A DNA stretch of 7,872 nucleotides from a bacterium (GTDB taxonomy: Bacteria > Actinomycetota > Thermoleophilia > Solirubrobacterales > 70-9): the NCBI GenBank assembly GCA_002919115.1, contig PKER01000071.1:1-7872 (forward strand). Reading direction: 5' to 3'. Both the position numbers and the translations under genes were made by a program. Shown piece after piece: positions 1 through 7,174 of the stretch (position 1 is its first letter; the number at the start of each line of letters is the position of its first letter). The notes beneath the pieces were generated by a model. The model searched no databases and was not told the origin of the DNA. It worked only from the letters and a program-made list of their open reading frames with translations.

Positions 1-1318
1 CGAGGCACACCGCGACCGAGATCCCGAGGAAGATCAGGTAGTCGCGGTAGATGTGGTCGCGGATCTCCGGGTCCGGGAAGATCTTCACCGCGGCCCAGAT
101 GAGCAGCGCCGTCCCGATCAGCTGCGGGAGCGGGACGAGCGGCGCCTTGAACGGGCGCACCGCGTTCGGCTCGCGAATCCGCAGCACGATCAGCGTGATG
201 TGGATCAGGATGTACGCGGTCGCCCAGCCGAGCACGCCGGCGAGGATCAGCTCGATGAACGTCTCCGAGGAAGCCCAGCCGAACGCGTTCATGAGCAGCG
301 GCGGGAGGGAGACCACGATGATCCCGAACGCCGGGGTCCGGGTCGACGGCAGAAGGTGCCCGAACACGCGCGGCGCCTGCTGGGTGTGGGCCATGCCGTA
401 GAGCAGACGCGGCACGCCGGCGACCACCGCGTTCAGCGTCGAGATCGTCGCCGCCACCGAGATCAGGCCGATCCACCACTTGCCGAAGTCGCCCAGGATC
501 GCGATCGCGATGTCCATGTAGGCGAGGTTCGCGGGATCGCCGAGCTGGTCGGCGGGCACGTAGCGGGTCGCTGCGAACCCGTACAGCGTGAGCGGCACGG
601 CGATCAGCGCGAGCCCGAGGAACATGCCGAGCGGGAGCTGGCGCTTGGGCTCCTCGAGCTCCTCGGCGAGCGGGCAGGTGTACTCGAGCCCGACGAACGC
701 GAACACGGCGAGCCCGAGCAGGCCGCTCAGGATCCCCCACTCGAAGTCGATCGACGGCAGCGCCGGCCCGATCGGGTCGTTCACGCCCAGGCCGAGGAGG
801 CCGATGATCCCGAGGATCCCGAGCGAGAGCGCGATCAGCCCGGTGAGCGTGATCTCGACCGCCGCGAACTGGCGGACGCCCGCGATGTTGATCGCCGCGA
901 CGATCACGACGATGACCGCGACCCAGAAGGTCGTCGACCCGCCGAGCCCCAAAAAGTCGCTCAGCACGATCGACGGCAGCGCCGCCTCGGCGGCGCCCGG
1001 GAAGATCACGATCGCGATGTAGCCCATCAGCGCGGTGAGCGAGCCGAAGAACGGACCCAGGCCCGCGCGGACGTACTCGTTCATCGAGCCCGCCTTCGGG
1101 ATCAGGGTCGCGAGCTCCGAGAAGCTCAGCGCCTGCATGTACATGGTCAGCAGCGCCAGCGCCATCGCGATCAGGAAGATCCAGCTCGCGGCGTATCCCT
1201 GGCCGACGCTGAGCAGGACGGTGCTGGCGACGATCAGCCCGAAGACCGTGCTGATCGCCGTCGGCAGCCCTACCGCTCTTCGTTCGAGCTGCTGGGCACC
1301 TGACGTTTGTGCCTCCAT
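1..1318 (-). CDS. APC-superfamily amino acid/amine permease (C-terminus cut by window edge)
   Basis: I translated this gene by hand because it is open at the left edge: 439 residues are visible. It is an inner-membrane secondary transporter, very hydrophobic, with about eleven membrane segments plus the start of a twelfth (roughly residues 18-38, 43-63, 88-110, 131-147, 152-178, 193-211, 231-250, 270-300, 330-347, 352-378, 395-411, 425 on). Two APC family signatures are visible: the loop after segment 6 (GLEYTCPLAEELEEPKRQLP, 210-229) and the loop after segment 8 (R304-LLYGMA followed by TPAFG near 328-332). The ATG at 1318 follows a strong Shine-Dalgarno sequence at 7 nt. As last visible gene of the operon it probably imports the amine or amino acid that the pathway consumes. 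Segment 1 lacks the usual glycine-rich GxG substrate-binding motif. Family assignment is firm; the substrate is unknown. Confidence 0.92.
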   Translation of the reverse strand, partial: MEAQTSGAQQLERRAVGLPTAISTVFGLIVASTVLLSVGQGYAASWIFLIAMALALLTMYMQALSFSELATLIPKAGSMNEYVRAGLGPFFGSLTALMGYIAIVIFPGAAEAALPSIVLSDFLGLGGSTTFWVAVIVVIVAAINIAGVRQFAAVEITLTGLIALSLGILGIIGLLGLGVNDPIGPALPSIDFEWGILSGLLGLAVFAFVGLEYTCPLAEELEEPKRQLPLGMFLGLALIAVPLTLYGFAATRYVPADQLGDPANLAYMDIAIAILGDFGKWWIGLISVAATISTLNAVVAGVPRLLYGMAHTQQAPRVFGHLLPSTRTPAFGIIVVSLPPLLMNAFGWASSETFIELILAGVLGWATAYILIHITLIVLRIREPNAVRPFKAPLVPLPQLIGTALLIWAAVKIFPDPEIRDHIYRDYLIFLGISVAVCL

Positions 1319-1325
1319 CTGTTTG

Positions 1326-1336
1326 CCTCTCCTCCT
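1326..1336 (-). promoter_or_regulatory. Strong ribosome binding site of the permease gene
   Basis: On the minus strand this reads AGGAGGAGAGG and lies 7 nt before the ATG at 1318, which fixes that start. It sits in the 55-nt gap after the aldehyde dehydrogenase stop, the widest gap in the operon. I see no clear hairpin terminator or promoter in that gap, so the permease is probably co-transcribed. Confidence 0.8.
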
Positions 1337-1373
1337 CTGTTCCGTGTGACCGGATCCCTGTATTGGCCCGTCC

Positions 1374-2840
1374 TCAGCTCACCGATCCCTCCCGGATCTG
1401 CAGAGACTTGAGGTCGGAGTAGAAGTCGAGGGCGTAGTCCCCGCCCTCGCGACCGATTCCCGAGATCCCCATGCCCCCGAAGGGCGCGGTGAGATCCCGG
1501 ACGAGAAAGGTGTTGACCCACACGACCCCGGCGCGGACCGCCCTGCCGATCCGGTCGGCGCGCCCCATCGAGCCCGTGTAGATGATCGCCGAGAGGCCGT
1601 ACTCGGTGGAGTTGGCCAGCTCCACCGCCTCGGCCTCATCGCGGAACGTCTGCAGCGTGAGCACCGGCCCGAACACCTCACGCTGGACGACCTCCGAGTC
1701 GTTCGAGCGCGGCTCGATCAGCGTCGGTTCGTAGAAGAGCTCCCCGGCGTCCGCGCGTCGCCCGCCGCGCACGATCCGGTCGCCCGCCTCCCGCGCGCGC
1801 TCGACGAAGCCCTCGACGCGCGCGAGGTGGTCGGGGTGGATGAGCGGCGAGATCGTGGTCTCATCCTCGCGCGGGTCGCCGAGCACGTGCTCGTCGATCG
1901 CCGCGTGCAGGCGCTCGGTGAACTCCGCCGCGATCGACTCCTGCACGAGCAGCCGGGTGCCGGCCAGGCAGACCTGCCCCGAGTCGTCGTACTGGTTGGC
2001 CGCCTGCGCGACCGCGGCGTCGAGGTCGGCGTCCTCGAAGACGAGCAGCGGCCCCTTGCCGCCCATCTCCGCCGTGAACGGCACGAGGTTCTTTGCGGCC
2101 GCCTGGCCGATCAGCCGCCCGGTCTCGGGCGATCCGGTGAACGAGACCCGCCGCAGCAGCGGGTGCGCGACCAGCGCGGCACCGGCCTCCTCGCCGATCC
2201 CCTGGATCACGTTGAAGACGCCGGGCGGGAAGCCGGCCTCGACGGTGAGGTCGGCGAGCAGCGAAGCGGAGAGCGGCGACCACTCGGCCGGCTTGAGCAC
2301 GACCGTGCAGCCCGCCGCGAGCGCCGGCGCCACCTTCCAGGTGGAGAGCATGAACGGCGCGTTCCACGGGGTGATCACCGCGGCCGGGCCGGCGGGCATC
2401 CGCTGGACCCGGTTCCACGTGCCCTGCGAGCGCCAGTCGCGCTCCTCGTAGGCGACAGCGAGGTCCGCGTAGGAGCGGAAGTTGCGCGCGCCGCGGCGGA
2501 TCACCCGCGCCCGCAGCGAGCGCAGGAGCATCGCCATGTCCATGCACTCGACCGCGGCGAGGCGGTCGTTGTGCTCCTCGATCAGGTCGGCGAGGCGGCG
2601 CAGATGCTCCGCCCGGCCCTCGGGGCCGAGCGCCGCCCACTCCGGGAAGGCGTCGTGGGCCGCGCGCACCGCGCGGTCGACCTCCGCCTCACCCGCGCGC
2701 GCGACCTCGGCGATCTTCTCGCCGGTGACCGGCGAGATGTCGTCGAAGCGGCGCTCGCTTGCGACGCGGTCGCCGCCGATGAAGTGGTCCGTCGAGACCG
2801 CGACGCCCGCGACCTCGACGCGTTCGCCCTGCGCGCTCAC
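1374..2840 (-). CDS. NAD(P)-dependent aldehyde dehydrogenase, 2-hydroxymuconic-semialdehyde dehydrogenase-like
   Basis: A 488-residue ALDH-superfamily enzyme, normal length, oxidising an aldehyde to a carboxylate. Catalytic features are intact: nucleophile Cys291 in SGQVCLAGTR, general base Glu258 in AEMGGKGP, Asn160 in TPWNAP, cofactor-binding Lys183 in VLKPAEWSP, the FTGS glycine turn near 234-237, and EVFGP at 388-392. The C-terminal stretch WVNTFLVRDL (441-450) followed by PFGGMGISGIGREGG resembles hydroxymuconic-semialdehyde and betaine-aldehyde dehydrogenases. The start is a GTG at 2840 whose bases overlap the stop of the upstream decarboxylase-like gene (GTGA, 4 nt), with GAGGGGG 5 nt upstream. 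Next to an extradiol dioxygenase, its likely substrate is the ring-cleavage semialdehyde. A PuuC-like role on an amine-derived aldehyde is the alternative. Superfamily certain, substrate inferred. Confidence 0.93.
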   Translation of the reverse strand: MSAQGERVEVAGVAVSTDHFIGGDRVASERRFDDISPVTGEKIAEVARAGEAEVDRAVRAAHDAFPEWAALGPEGRAEHLRRLADLIEEHNDRLAAVECMDMAMLLRSLRARVIRRGARNFRSYADLAVAYEERDWRSQGTWNRVQRMPAGPAAVITPWNAPFMLSTWKVAPALAAGCTVVLKPAEWSPLSASLLADLTVEAGFPPGVFNVIQGIGEEAGAALVAHPLLRRVSFTGSPETGRLIGQAAAKNLVPFTAEMGGKGPLLVFEDADLDAAVAQAANQYDDSGQVCLAGTRLLVQESIAAEFTERLHAAIDEHVLGDPREDETTISPLIHPDHLARVEGFVERAREAGDRIVRGGRRADAGELFYEPTLIEPRSNDSEVVQREVFGPVLTLQTFRDEAEAVELANSTEYGLSAIIYTGSMGRADRIGRAVRAGVVWVNTFLVRDLTAPFGGMGISGIGREGGDYALDFYSDLKSLQIREGSVS

Positions 2841-3658
2841 GCGTACCCCCTCACGGTCTCGAGGTCATCGACGGTGTAGGCGAAGGTGAGCCGGTAGCCG
2901 CGCCCGACGCGCACCGGCTGCAGCGCGTCGTGCTCCTCGCCCGGCGCCGGGTGCAGCGCCAGGGTCGCCTCGCCCTCGAGCACCGCCGAGGCGGCGCGGT
3001 CCCGGCTCTTCGCCCGCACCAGCTCGTGCACCGCCGGCTCGTCGTGCCGCCCGGCCTCCAGGCGCGGGAAGTGGCGGACGTTCACGAGCGGCGGCGCGTT
3101 GTGCCGGGGGCCCTCGGCGCTCTCCCCTTCCACGGTCAGCGTCATCTCCGCGATCCGGTGCCCGCGCGCCGAGCAGGTCGCGCCGTAGCGCGCGCCGGGC
3201 GCGGTGCCCGGGTCGGCGGCGACGTCGAGCCCGAACGTGCGCGTCATCCAGACCTGGCCCAGTTTCTTCGGGAAGCCCTGGATCCAGCCGCGGGCGAGCG
3301 CGAAGTCCTGGTCGACCCAGATGAACGGGCAGGTCGTGACCTCCTCGCCGTCGAGCAGGCCGTTGATGACGATGAAGAACTCCCGGTACTGCGAGCGCGC
3401 CGGGTCGACGAGCTCCTCGCCGCCCTCCGAGCACGACTGCCAGTCGACGAAGATCGCCGCGCAGCGGCCGGGGTCGGGATGCGGCTCAAGCCCCTCGGGC
3501 AAAAGCGCCACGCAGGCGTCGGGGTCGGCCCAGTAGTCGACGACCATGAAGTCGCCGACGTAGTGCCACGGCGGCCGCGGCACGAGGCTCGCGCGGCCGG
3601 TGGGCGTGCGCGGGACCGTGTACCCGCGCAGCCCCGGCCCTGTCGCGCGGTCGCTCAA
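2837..3658 (-). CDS. Acetoacetate decarboxylase-family protein
   Basis: About 273 residues of the acetoacetate decarboxylase (ADC) fold, slightly longer than the roughly 245 of classical ADC. The diagnostic motif is GWIQGFPKKLG, with adjacent lysines 131 and 132 matching the Schiff-base lysine and its pKa-lowering neighbour in ADC. The N-terminal PRPPWHYVGD (27-36) and LLPEGLEPHP (52-61) also fit the family. The best start is a TTG at 3658 that overlaps the stop of the dioxygenase gene (TTGA). No ATG or GTG gives a full domain: the first in-frame ATG inside would remove the conserved N-terminus, and the longer frame upstream (to 4216) only shadows the dioxygenase. Between a ring-cleaving enzyme and an aldehyde dehydrogenase it probably handles a keto-acid ring-cleavage product by Schiff-base chemistry (decarboxylase, or aldolase-dehydratase like the ADC-fold proteins Swit_4259 and Sbi_00515). 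The exact reaction is inferred. Confidence 0.88.
   Translation of the reverse strand: MSDRATGPGLRGYTVPRTPTGRASLVPRPPWHYVGDFMVVDYWADPDACVALLPEGLEPHPDPGRCAAIFVDWQSCSEGGEELVDPARSQYREFFIVINGLLDGEEVTTCPFIWVDQDFALARGWIQGFPKKLGQVWMTRTFGLDVAADPGTAPGARYGATCSARGHRIAEMTLTVEGESAEGPRHNAPPLVNVRHFPRLEAGRHDEPAVHELVRAKSRDRAASAVLEGEATLALHPAPGEEHDALQPVRVGRGYRLTFAYTVDDLETVRGYA
2846..2852 (-). promoter_or_regulatory. Ribosome binding site for the GTG-initiated aldehyde dehydrogenase
   Basis: On the minus strand this reads GAGGGGG, 5 nt before the GTG at 2840. It lies inside the last codons of the upstream decarboxylase-like gene. Together with the GTGA stop/start overlap it supports the GTG as the true start and translational coupling. 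Confidence 0.65.
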
Positions 3659-4569
3659 GCGGGCACCCCCACGAGCAGCTCGGCGCTCTCGCGCTCCGAC
3701 TCGATCGCCTTCTCGTCGAAGCGGAAGTAGGAGCGCGGCGGAAGCGCGCCCCAGGTGTTCGACGAGAAGCGGTTGTCGGGCCAGCGGCGCGCCTCGTGGT
3801 CGGGCTCGAGCTGCTCCATGTCGCAGTAGAGCTCGACGAAGAGCGGCTCCTCGGTGATCCGCACGTACGAGGCGATGTTGCCGCCCACGCCGTGGCGCGT
3901 CGGCCCCCAGGCCACCCAGCGCCCGTGGCGGCCGAGGTGGTCGAGCGCGGCGCGCATCTGGCCGATGTCGATCACCTCGAAGGCCAGGTGGTGCAGGTGC
4001 GCGTAGCCCTTGTTGATGAACGCGAGGACGTGGTGGTCCGAGTTCACGTACAGCCACACGCCGTCGTCGCCAAGCCAGTCGGTGACCCGCATGCCGAGCA
4101 CCGCGGTGTAGAAGTCGACCTGGCCCTGGATGTCGGCCGTCAGGAAGTTGACGTGGCCGAGCTTGCGCGGGTGGCCGACGGGCTGGCGGTCGGCCGGCCG
4201 GGCGTGCTGGACCCACTCCTGCTTGCGGTAGGGGACGAGCCGCACCCCGTGGCCCTCCGGGTCGCGGAAGGCGAGCTCGCCGTCCACCTCGGTGTACTCC
4301 ACCCCGTGGGCGCGCAGGCGCGCGGCCGCGTCCTCCAGCGACCAGCCGCGCCGCAGCCGGTAGCCGACGTGCTCGAGGCCGGGCTCGCCCGGCACGAGCT
4401 CAAGCGCCTTGGGCTCGTCGTCGCAAGAAAGCGCCACCCGGCCGGGCTCGCGCGCGCGCTCGGTGAGCCCGAACTGCCGCGCCCAGCGCTCGGCCGCCTC
4501 GTCGAGGTCGGCGACGCGCAGCCGGACGTGGTCGATCGCGCCGATCATGTCGCTTGCGGGTCCGCTCAT
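3655..4569 (-). CDS. Type I extradiol ring-cleavage dioxygenase (VOC superfamily)
   Basis: A 304-residue two-domain protein, the usual length for catechol 2,3-dioxygenase and 2,3-dihydroxybiphenyl 1,2-dioxygenase. It opens a catechol-type ring next to the hydroxyls using Fe(II) (or Mn(II)) and O2. Domain 1 (about 9-115) is the degenerate VOC module and domain 2 (about 135-255) the catalytic one. Metal ligands are His139 (KLGHVNF), His194 (HLHHLAFEV) and Glu246 (LFVELYCD). His180 in SDHHVLAF matches the catalytic histidine of BphC, and Tyr235 lies near the active-site tyrosine position, one residue further from the glutamate than in BphC. The ATG at 4569 begins one base after the P450 stop and has GGAGGGGG 6 nt upstream. 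It overlaps the next gene by 4 nt. Its presence marks the operon as aromatic ring-cleaving. The precise substrate is unknown. Confidence 0.92.
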   Translation of the reverse strand: MSGPASDMIGAIDHVRLRVADLDEAAERWARQFGLTERAREPGRVALSCDDEPKALELVPGEPGLEHVGYRLRRGWSLEDAAARLRAHGVEYTEVDGELAFRDPEGHGVRLVPYRKQEWVQHARPADRQPVGHPRKLGHVNFLTADIQGQVDFYTAVLGMRVTDWLGDDGVWLYVNSDHHVLAFINKGYAHLHHLAFEVIDIGQMRAALDHLGRHGRWVAWGPTRHGVGGNIASYVRITEEPLFVELYCDMEQLEPDHEARRWPDNRFSSNTWGALPPRSYFRFDEKAIESERESAELLVGVPA

Positions 4570-4570
4570 C

Positions 4571-5806
4571 TCATTCCCCCTCCATGCGCACGTGCAGCCG
4601 CTTGACTGCGTTGAAGAAGTTCGAGCGCAGGCGCTCGGGCTTGCCGATGATCTCCCAGGAGCTCACGCGCCGCAGAAGCTCCTCGAAGACGATCCTCACC
4701 TCGAGCTTCGCGAGGTGAGCGCCCATGCAGTGGTGGATCCCACCCGGGCCGAAGGTCATGTGCTTGTTCGGCTTGCGCCCGACGTCGAACGTGTACGGGT
4801 TCTCGAAGACCGTCTCGTCGCGGTTGCCCGAGGTGAACCAGGTCGTGACCTTCGCGCCCTCGGGGATCTTCACGCCGTGCATCTCGACCTCGCGGGTCGT
4901 GGTGCGCCTGAAGTGGTGCACCGCCGTCGCCCAGCGCAGGATCTCATCCGCGGCGGTCTCCATCAGCTCCGGGTTGTTGCGCAGCCGCTCGAGCTGGTCC
5001 GGGAACTCGGTGAGCGCGATCAGGCCGTGCGTGATCGTGTGCCGGGTCGTCTCGTTGCCGGCGGTCGCGAGCAGCACGAAGAACACGTCGTACTCGCGCT
5101 GCGTGAGCGGCTCGAAGGCGAGCTGCGTGATCAGGTCGTCGCGCGGCTCCTTGCGGCGCTCCGCGGCGAGCCTGCGGCCGTACTCGAACATGTCGAGCGC
5201 GGCCGGGCTCGAGAACGGGAGCAGCCGGTGGGAATCGTCGCTCGGCAGGGCGAACTCCGGGTCGGTGTTGCCGAGCAGCCGGTCGCCGAGCTCGATGATC
5301 GTGCGCCGGTCCTCCTTCGGGACCCCGAGGATCTCCGCGAACACCAGCATCGGGATCTCCGAGGAGACCTCGCGGACGAAGTCGAACTCGCCCTTGGGCA
5401 GGGCGGCGTCGAGCACCTCGTTGGTGGTCTTGCGGATGTGGTCCTCCCACACCCGCACCGCGCGCGGCGTGAAGCGGCGCGCGATCATCCCGCGCAGCTC
5501 GTCGTGCCGCGGCGGGTCCATGTCGATCATCGACTTGCGCGCCTCGATCGCCTCCTCGTCGAGGTCCTCCAGCGAGGTGCCGCCCTTCTCCGAGGAGAAG
5601 GTCTCCCAGTCGCGGTGCACCGCGCGGATGTCCTCGTAACGGGTGATCGCGTAGAAGCCGGGGCCGTCCGGCTCGGGGTTGAAGAACACGGGCGCCTCGC
5701 GGCGGAGCGTCGCGAACCACTCGTGAGGGACGCGTTCGACGAACGCGTCGTGGTCGGAGAGGTCGATCTCGTCGAGGCTGACCGTCTCCAGCGTCTGTGT
5801 GGTCAT
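4571..5806 (-). CDS. Cytochrome P450, CYP125/CYP124/CYP142-like
   Basis: A 411-residue soluble bacterial class P450, expected length, with no membrane anchor. Visible motifs: I-helix oxygen-activation ATAGNETTRH (247-256), K-helix E288-x-x-R291, the MDPPRHDELR segment (96-105) and the haem loop TFGPGGIHHCMGAHLA with axial Cys360. The haem loop has one extra residue between the phenylalanine and the cysteine compared with P450cam, a form I associate with the CYP124/125 relatives. It would need a ferredoxin and reductase, and none is encoded here. It lies between the amide ligase and the ring-cleaving dioxygenase, so ring hydroxylation of an aromatic amine or its gamma-glutamyl amide is a reasonable role. 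Side-chain or steroid-type hydroxylation is the alternative given the family. The ATG at 5806 follows GGGAGG at 9 nt, 21 nt after the ligase stop. Confidence 0.95.
   Translation of the reverse strand: MTTQTLETVSLDEIDLSDHDAFVERVPHEWFATLRREAPVFFNPEPDGPGFYAITRYEDIRAVHRDWETFSSEKGGTSLEDLDEEAIEARKSMIDMDPPRHDELRGMIARRFTPRAVRVWEDHIRKTTNEVLDAALPKGEFDFVREVSSEIPMLVFAEILGVPKEDRRTIIELGDRLLGNTDPEFALPSDDSHRLLPFSSPAALDMFEYGRRLAAERRKEPRDDLITQLAFEPLTQREYDVFFVLLATAGNETTRHTITHGLIALTEFPDQLERLRNNPELMETAADEILRWATAVHHFRRTTTREVEMHGVKIPEGAKVTTWFTSGNRDETVFENPYTFDVGRKPNKHMTFGPGGIHHCMGAHLAKLEVRIVFEELLRRVSSWEIIGKPERLRSNFFNAVKRLHVRMEGE
4576..4583 (-). promoter_or_regulatory. Ribosome binding site of the extradiol dioxygenase
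   Basis: On the minus strand this reads GGAGGGGG, 6 nt before the ATG at 4569. It is embedded in the last codons of the P450 gene, so translation of the dioxygenase probably follows that of the P450. It favours the ATG at 4569 over the internal Met8. Confidence 0.75.
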
Positions 5807-5807
5807 T

Positions 5808-5821
5808 GGACTAGTCCTCCC
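5808..5821 (-). promoter_or_regulatory. P450 ribosome binding site with a 10-bp palindrome
   Basis: The 21-nt gap between ligase and P450 holds GGGAGG on the minus strand (5816-5821), 9 nt before the P450 ATG. The perfect 10-bp palindrome GGACTAGTCC (5808-5817) overlaps the Shine-Dalgarno bases. It could pair in the mRNA only weakly, because it has no loop, so a regulatory role is speculative. The ribosome site itself is clear. Confidence 0.6.
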
Positions 5822-5827
5822 GCCAGT

Positions 5828-7174
5828 TCACAGGTGGTACAGGTACTCCGCGATGTCCCAGTCGGACGTCCACTGGTGGAAACGCTCGAGCTCGAAGCGC
5901 TTGAGCGCGACGAACGTCTCCACCGTCGGGGCGCCGAGCTGGCCCGCGATGTACTCGTCGGCCTCGAGCGCGTCCAGCGCCTCGGCCAGGGTCGTCGGCA
6001 AGGGGCCGCCGGCCTTCTCGCCGAGCGCGTAGGCATCGCCCTCGACCGGCTCGGGCAGCTCAAGCTCCTCCTTGAGGCCGCGCAGGCCGGCGAACAGCAC
6101 CGCGGCGATCGCCAGGTACGGGTTGGCGCTGCCGTCGCCCACGCGGATCTCGATGCGCGTCCCGCCGTCGCGCTCGGGCGGGATGCGGATGAAGGTCGTG
6201 CGGTTGTCCCAGCCCCAGTTGCAGCGCACCGGCGCGAGCGAGTCGGGCACCAAGCGGCGGTAGGCGTTGATGGTCGGGTTGAGGAACGCCATCAGTGCCG
6301 GGCCGTGGGCGAGCACGCCGGCCGAGAAGTGGCGCAGCTCGTCGGAGACGCCCCCGTCGGCGTCCGGGTCGGCGAACGCGTTGGCGCCGTCGCGGTCGAC
6401 CGAGACGTGCAGGTGGAAGCCCGAGCCGCCCTGGTCGTTGAACGGCTTGCCCATGAACGTCGCGATCAGGCCGTGCTGGGCGGCGATGTCCTTGACCGCG
6501 GACTTGAGGCGGAACGCCCGGTCGGCCGCGGTCAGCGCCTCGGCGTGGCGGATGTTGATCTCGTACTGCGAGTTCATGTACTCGTGGCAGACCGCGAACG
6601 CGCCCTGGCCGATCTGCGCGAGCGCCTCCGAGATCGGGCGGACGACGTTGCGGGGGTCCGCCTGGGGGCCGACCGTGTAGACCATCGAGAGCTCGTCGAC
6701 GTAGCGGCGGATGCCGTTCGGCGCCTCCGGGTCGCGCTCCACGAGGAAGAACTCGATCTCGGGGCCGACGACCGGCTCGAGGCCGAGCTCCGCGAACGCG
6801 GCGATCGCGCGGCGCAGCGCCCCGCGCGGGTCGGCGGGCTCGGGATGGTGCGAGTTGGCCCGGTACACGTCGCCGATGCACCAGGCGATCCCCGGCTCCC
6901 ACGGCACCCGGGTGATCGTGTCGAGGTCCGGGCGGACGATCAGGTCCGGGTAGCCCTCCTCGGGGCCGGTGACCGGCGTGTGCCGCAGGTCAGTCCCCAT
7001 GATCGCCGCGCAGAACGCGAGGCCGTCCTCGGCGACGTGGTCGAACGCCGCGACGGGGACGTCCTTGCCCCGCGGGTAGCCGTGCAGGTCCGGGTACACG
7101 ACGCGGACCGACGTGACCGGTTGGTCTCCGTCAAGAGCCGCCAGGTGGCTCTGCGCCAACTGGGTCTCCTCCAT
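5828..7174 (-). CDS. Glutamine synthetase-like gamma-glutamyl amide ligase
   Basis: A 448-residue member of the glutamine synthetase superfamily of the PuuA/IpuC/GlnA3-4/TdnQ type, which uses ATP to join glutamate to an amine. Numbering from the ATG at 7174, metal-binding glutamates are visible in VGPEIEFF (139, 141), CHEYMNSQYEIN (198, 205) and RIEIRVGD (342). The nucleotide-site histidine motif is GGSGFHLHVS, followed by NPTINAYRRL (299-308) and the arginine motif DNRTTFIRIP. The N-terminal beta-grasp part is short. The C-terminal adenylylation-loop tyrosine motif (NLYDLP-like) of housekeeping GlnA is absent: the region reads ELELPEPVEGDAYAL. This argues for a catabolic ligase rather than ammonia assimilation. 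The ATG overlaps the amidotransferase stop (TGATG) and has AGAGGTGA 6 nt upstream; an adjacent TTG at 7177 is less likely. The amine substrate (aniline-like, polyamine or other) is not readable. Confidence 0.93.
   Translation of the reverse strand: MEETQLAQSHLAALDGDQPVTSVRVVYPDLHGYPRGKDVPVAAFDHVAEDGLAFCAAIMGTDLRHTPVTGPEEGYPDLIVRPDLDTITRVPWEPGIAWCIGDVYRANSHHPEPADPRGALRRAIAAFAELGLEPVVGPEIEFFLVERDPEAPNGIRRYVDELSMVYTVGPQADPRNVVRPISEALAQIGQGAFAVCHEYMNSQYEINIRHAEALTAADRAFRLKSAVKDIAAQHGLIATFMGKPFNDQGGSGFHLHVSVDRDGANAFADPDADGGVSDELRHFSAGVLAHGPALMAFLNPTINAYRRLVPDSLAPVRCNWGWDNRTTFIRIPPERDGGTRIEIRVGDGSANPYLAIAAVLFAGLRGLKEELELPEPVEGDAYALGEKAGGPLPTTLAEALDALEADEYIAGQLGAPTVETFVALKRFELERFHQWTSDWDIAEYLYHL

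Noticed and set aside
53..1303. A 416-codon plus-strand frame rich in Arg, Asp and Glu
   Set aside because: It is the antisense of the APC permease, whose hydrophobic segments and family loops are clear. The charged low-complexity protein is the expected mirror of membrane-segment codons.
1319..1373. Possible terminator or promoter in the dehydrogenase-permease gap
   Set aside because: I found only the GGATCC palindrome and a strong ribosome site. There is no stable stem followed by a T run and no recognisable -35/-10 pair.
1827..2879. A 350-codon plus-strand frame opposite the aldehyde dehydrogenase
   Set aside because: The opposite strand has a complete aldehyde dehydrogenase with all catalytic residues. 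The plus-strand product has no recognisable motif.
3659..4216. N-terminal extension of the ADC-like frame to an ATG at 4216
   Set aside because: The extra 186 residues are an Arg/Ala/Pro-rich shadow of the dioxygenase gene in another frame. The ADC domain begins just after the TTG at 3658, next to the dioxygenase stop.
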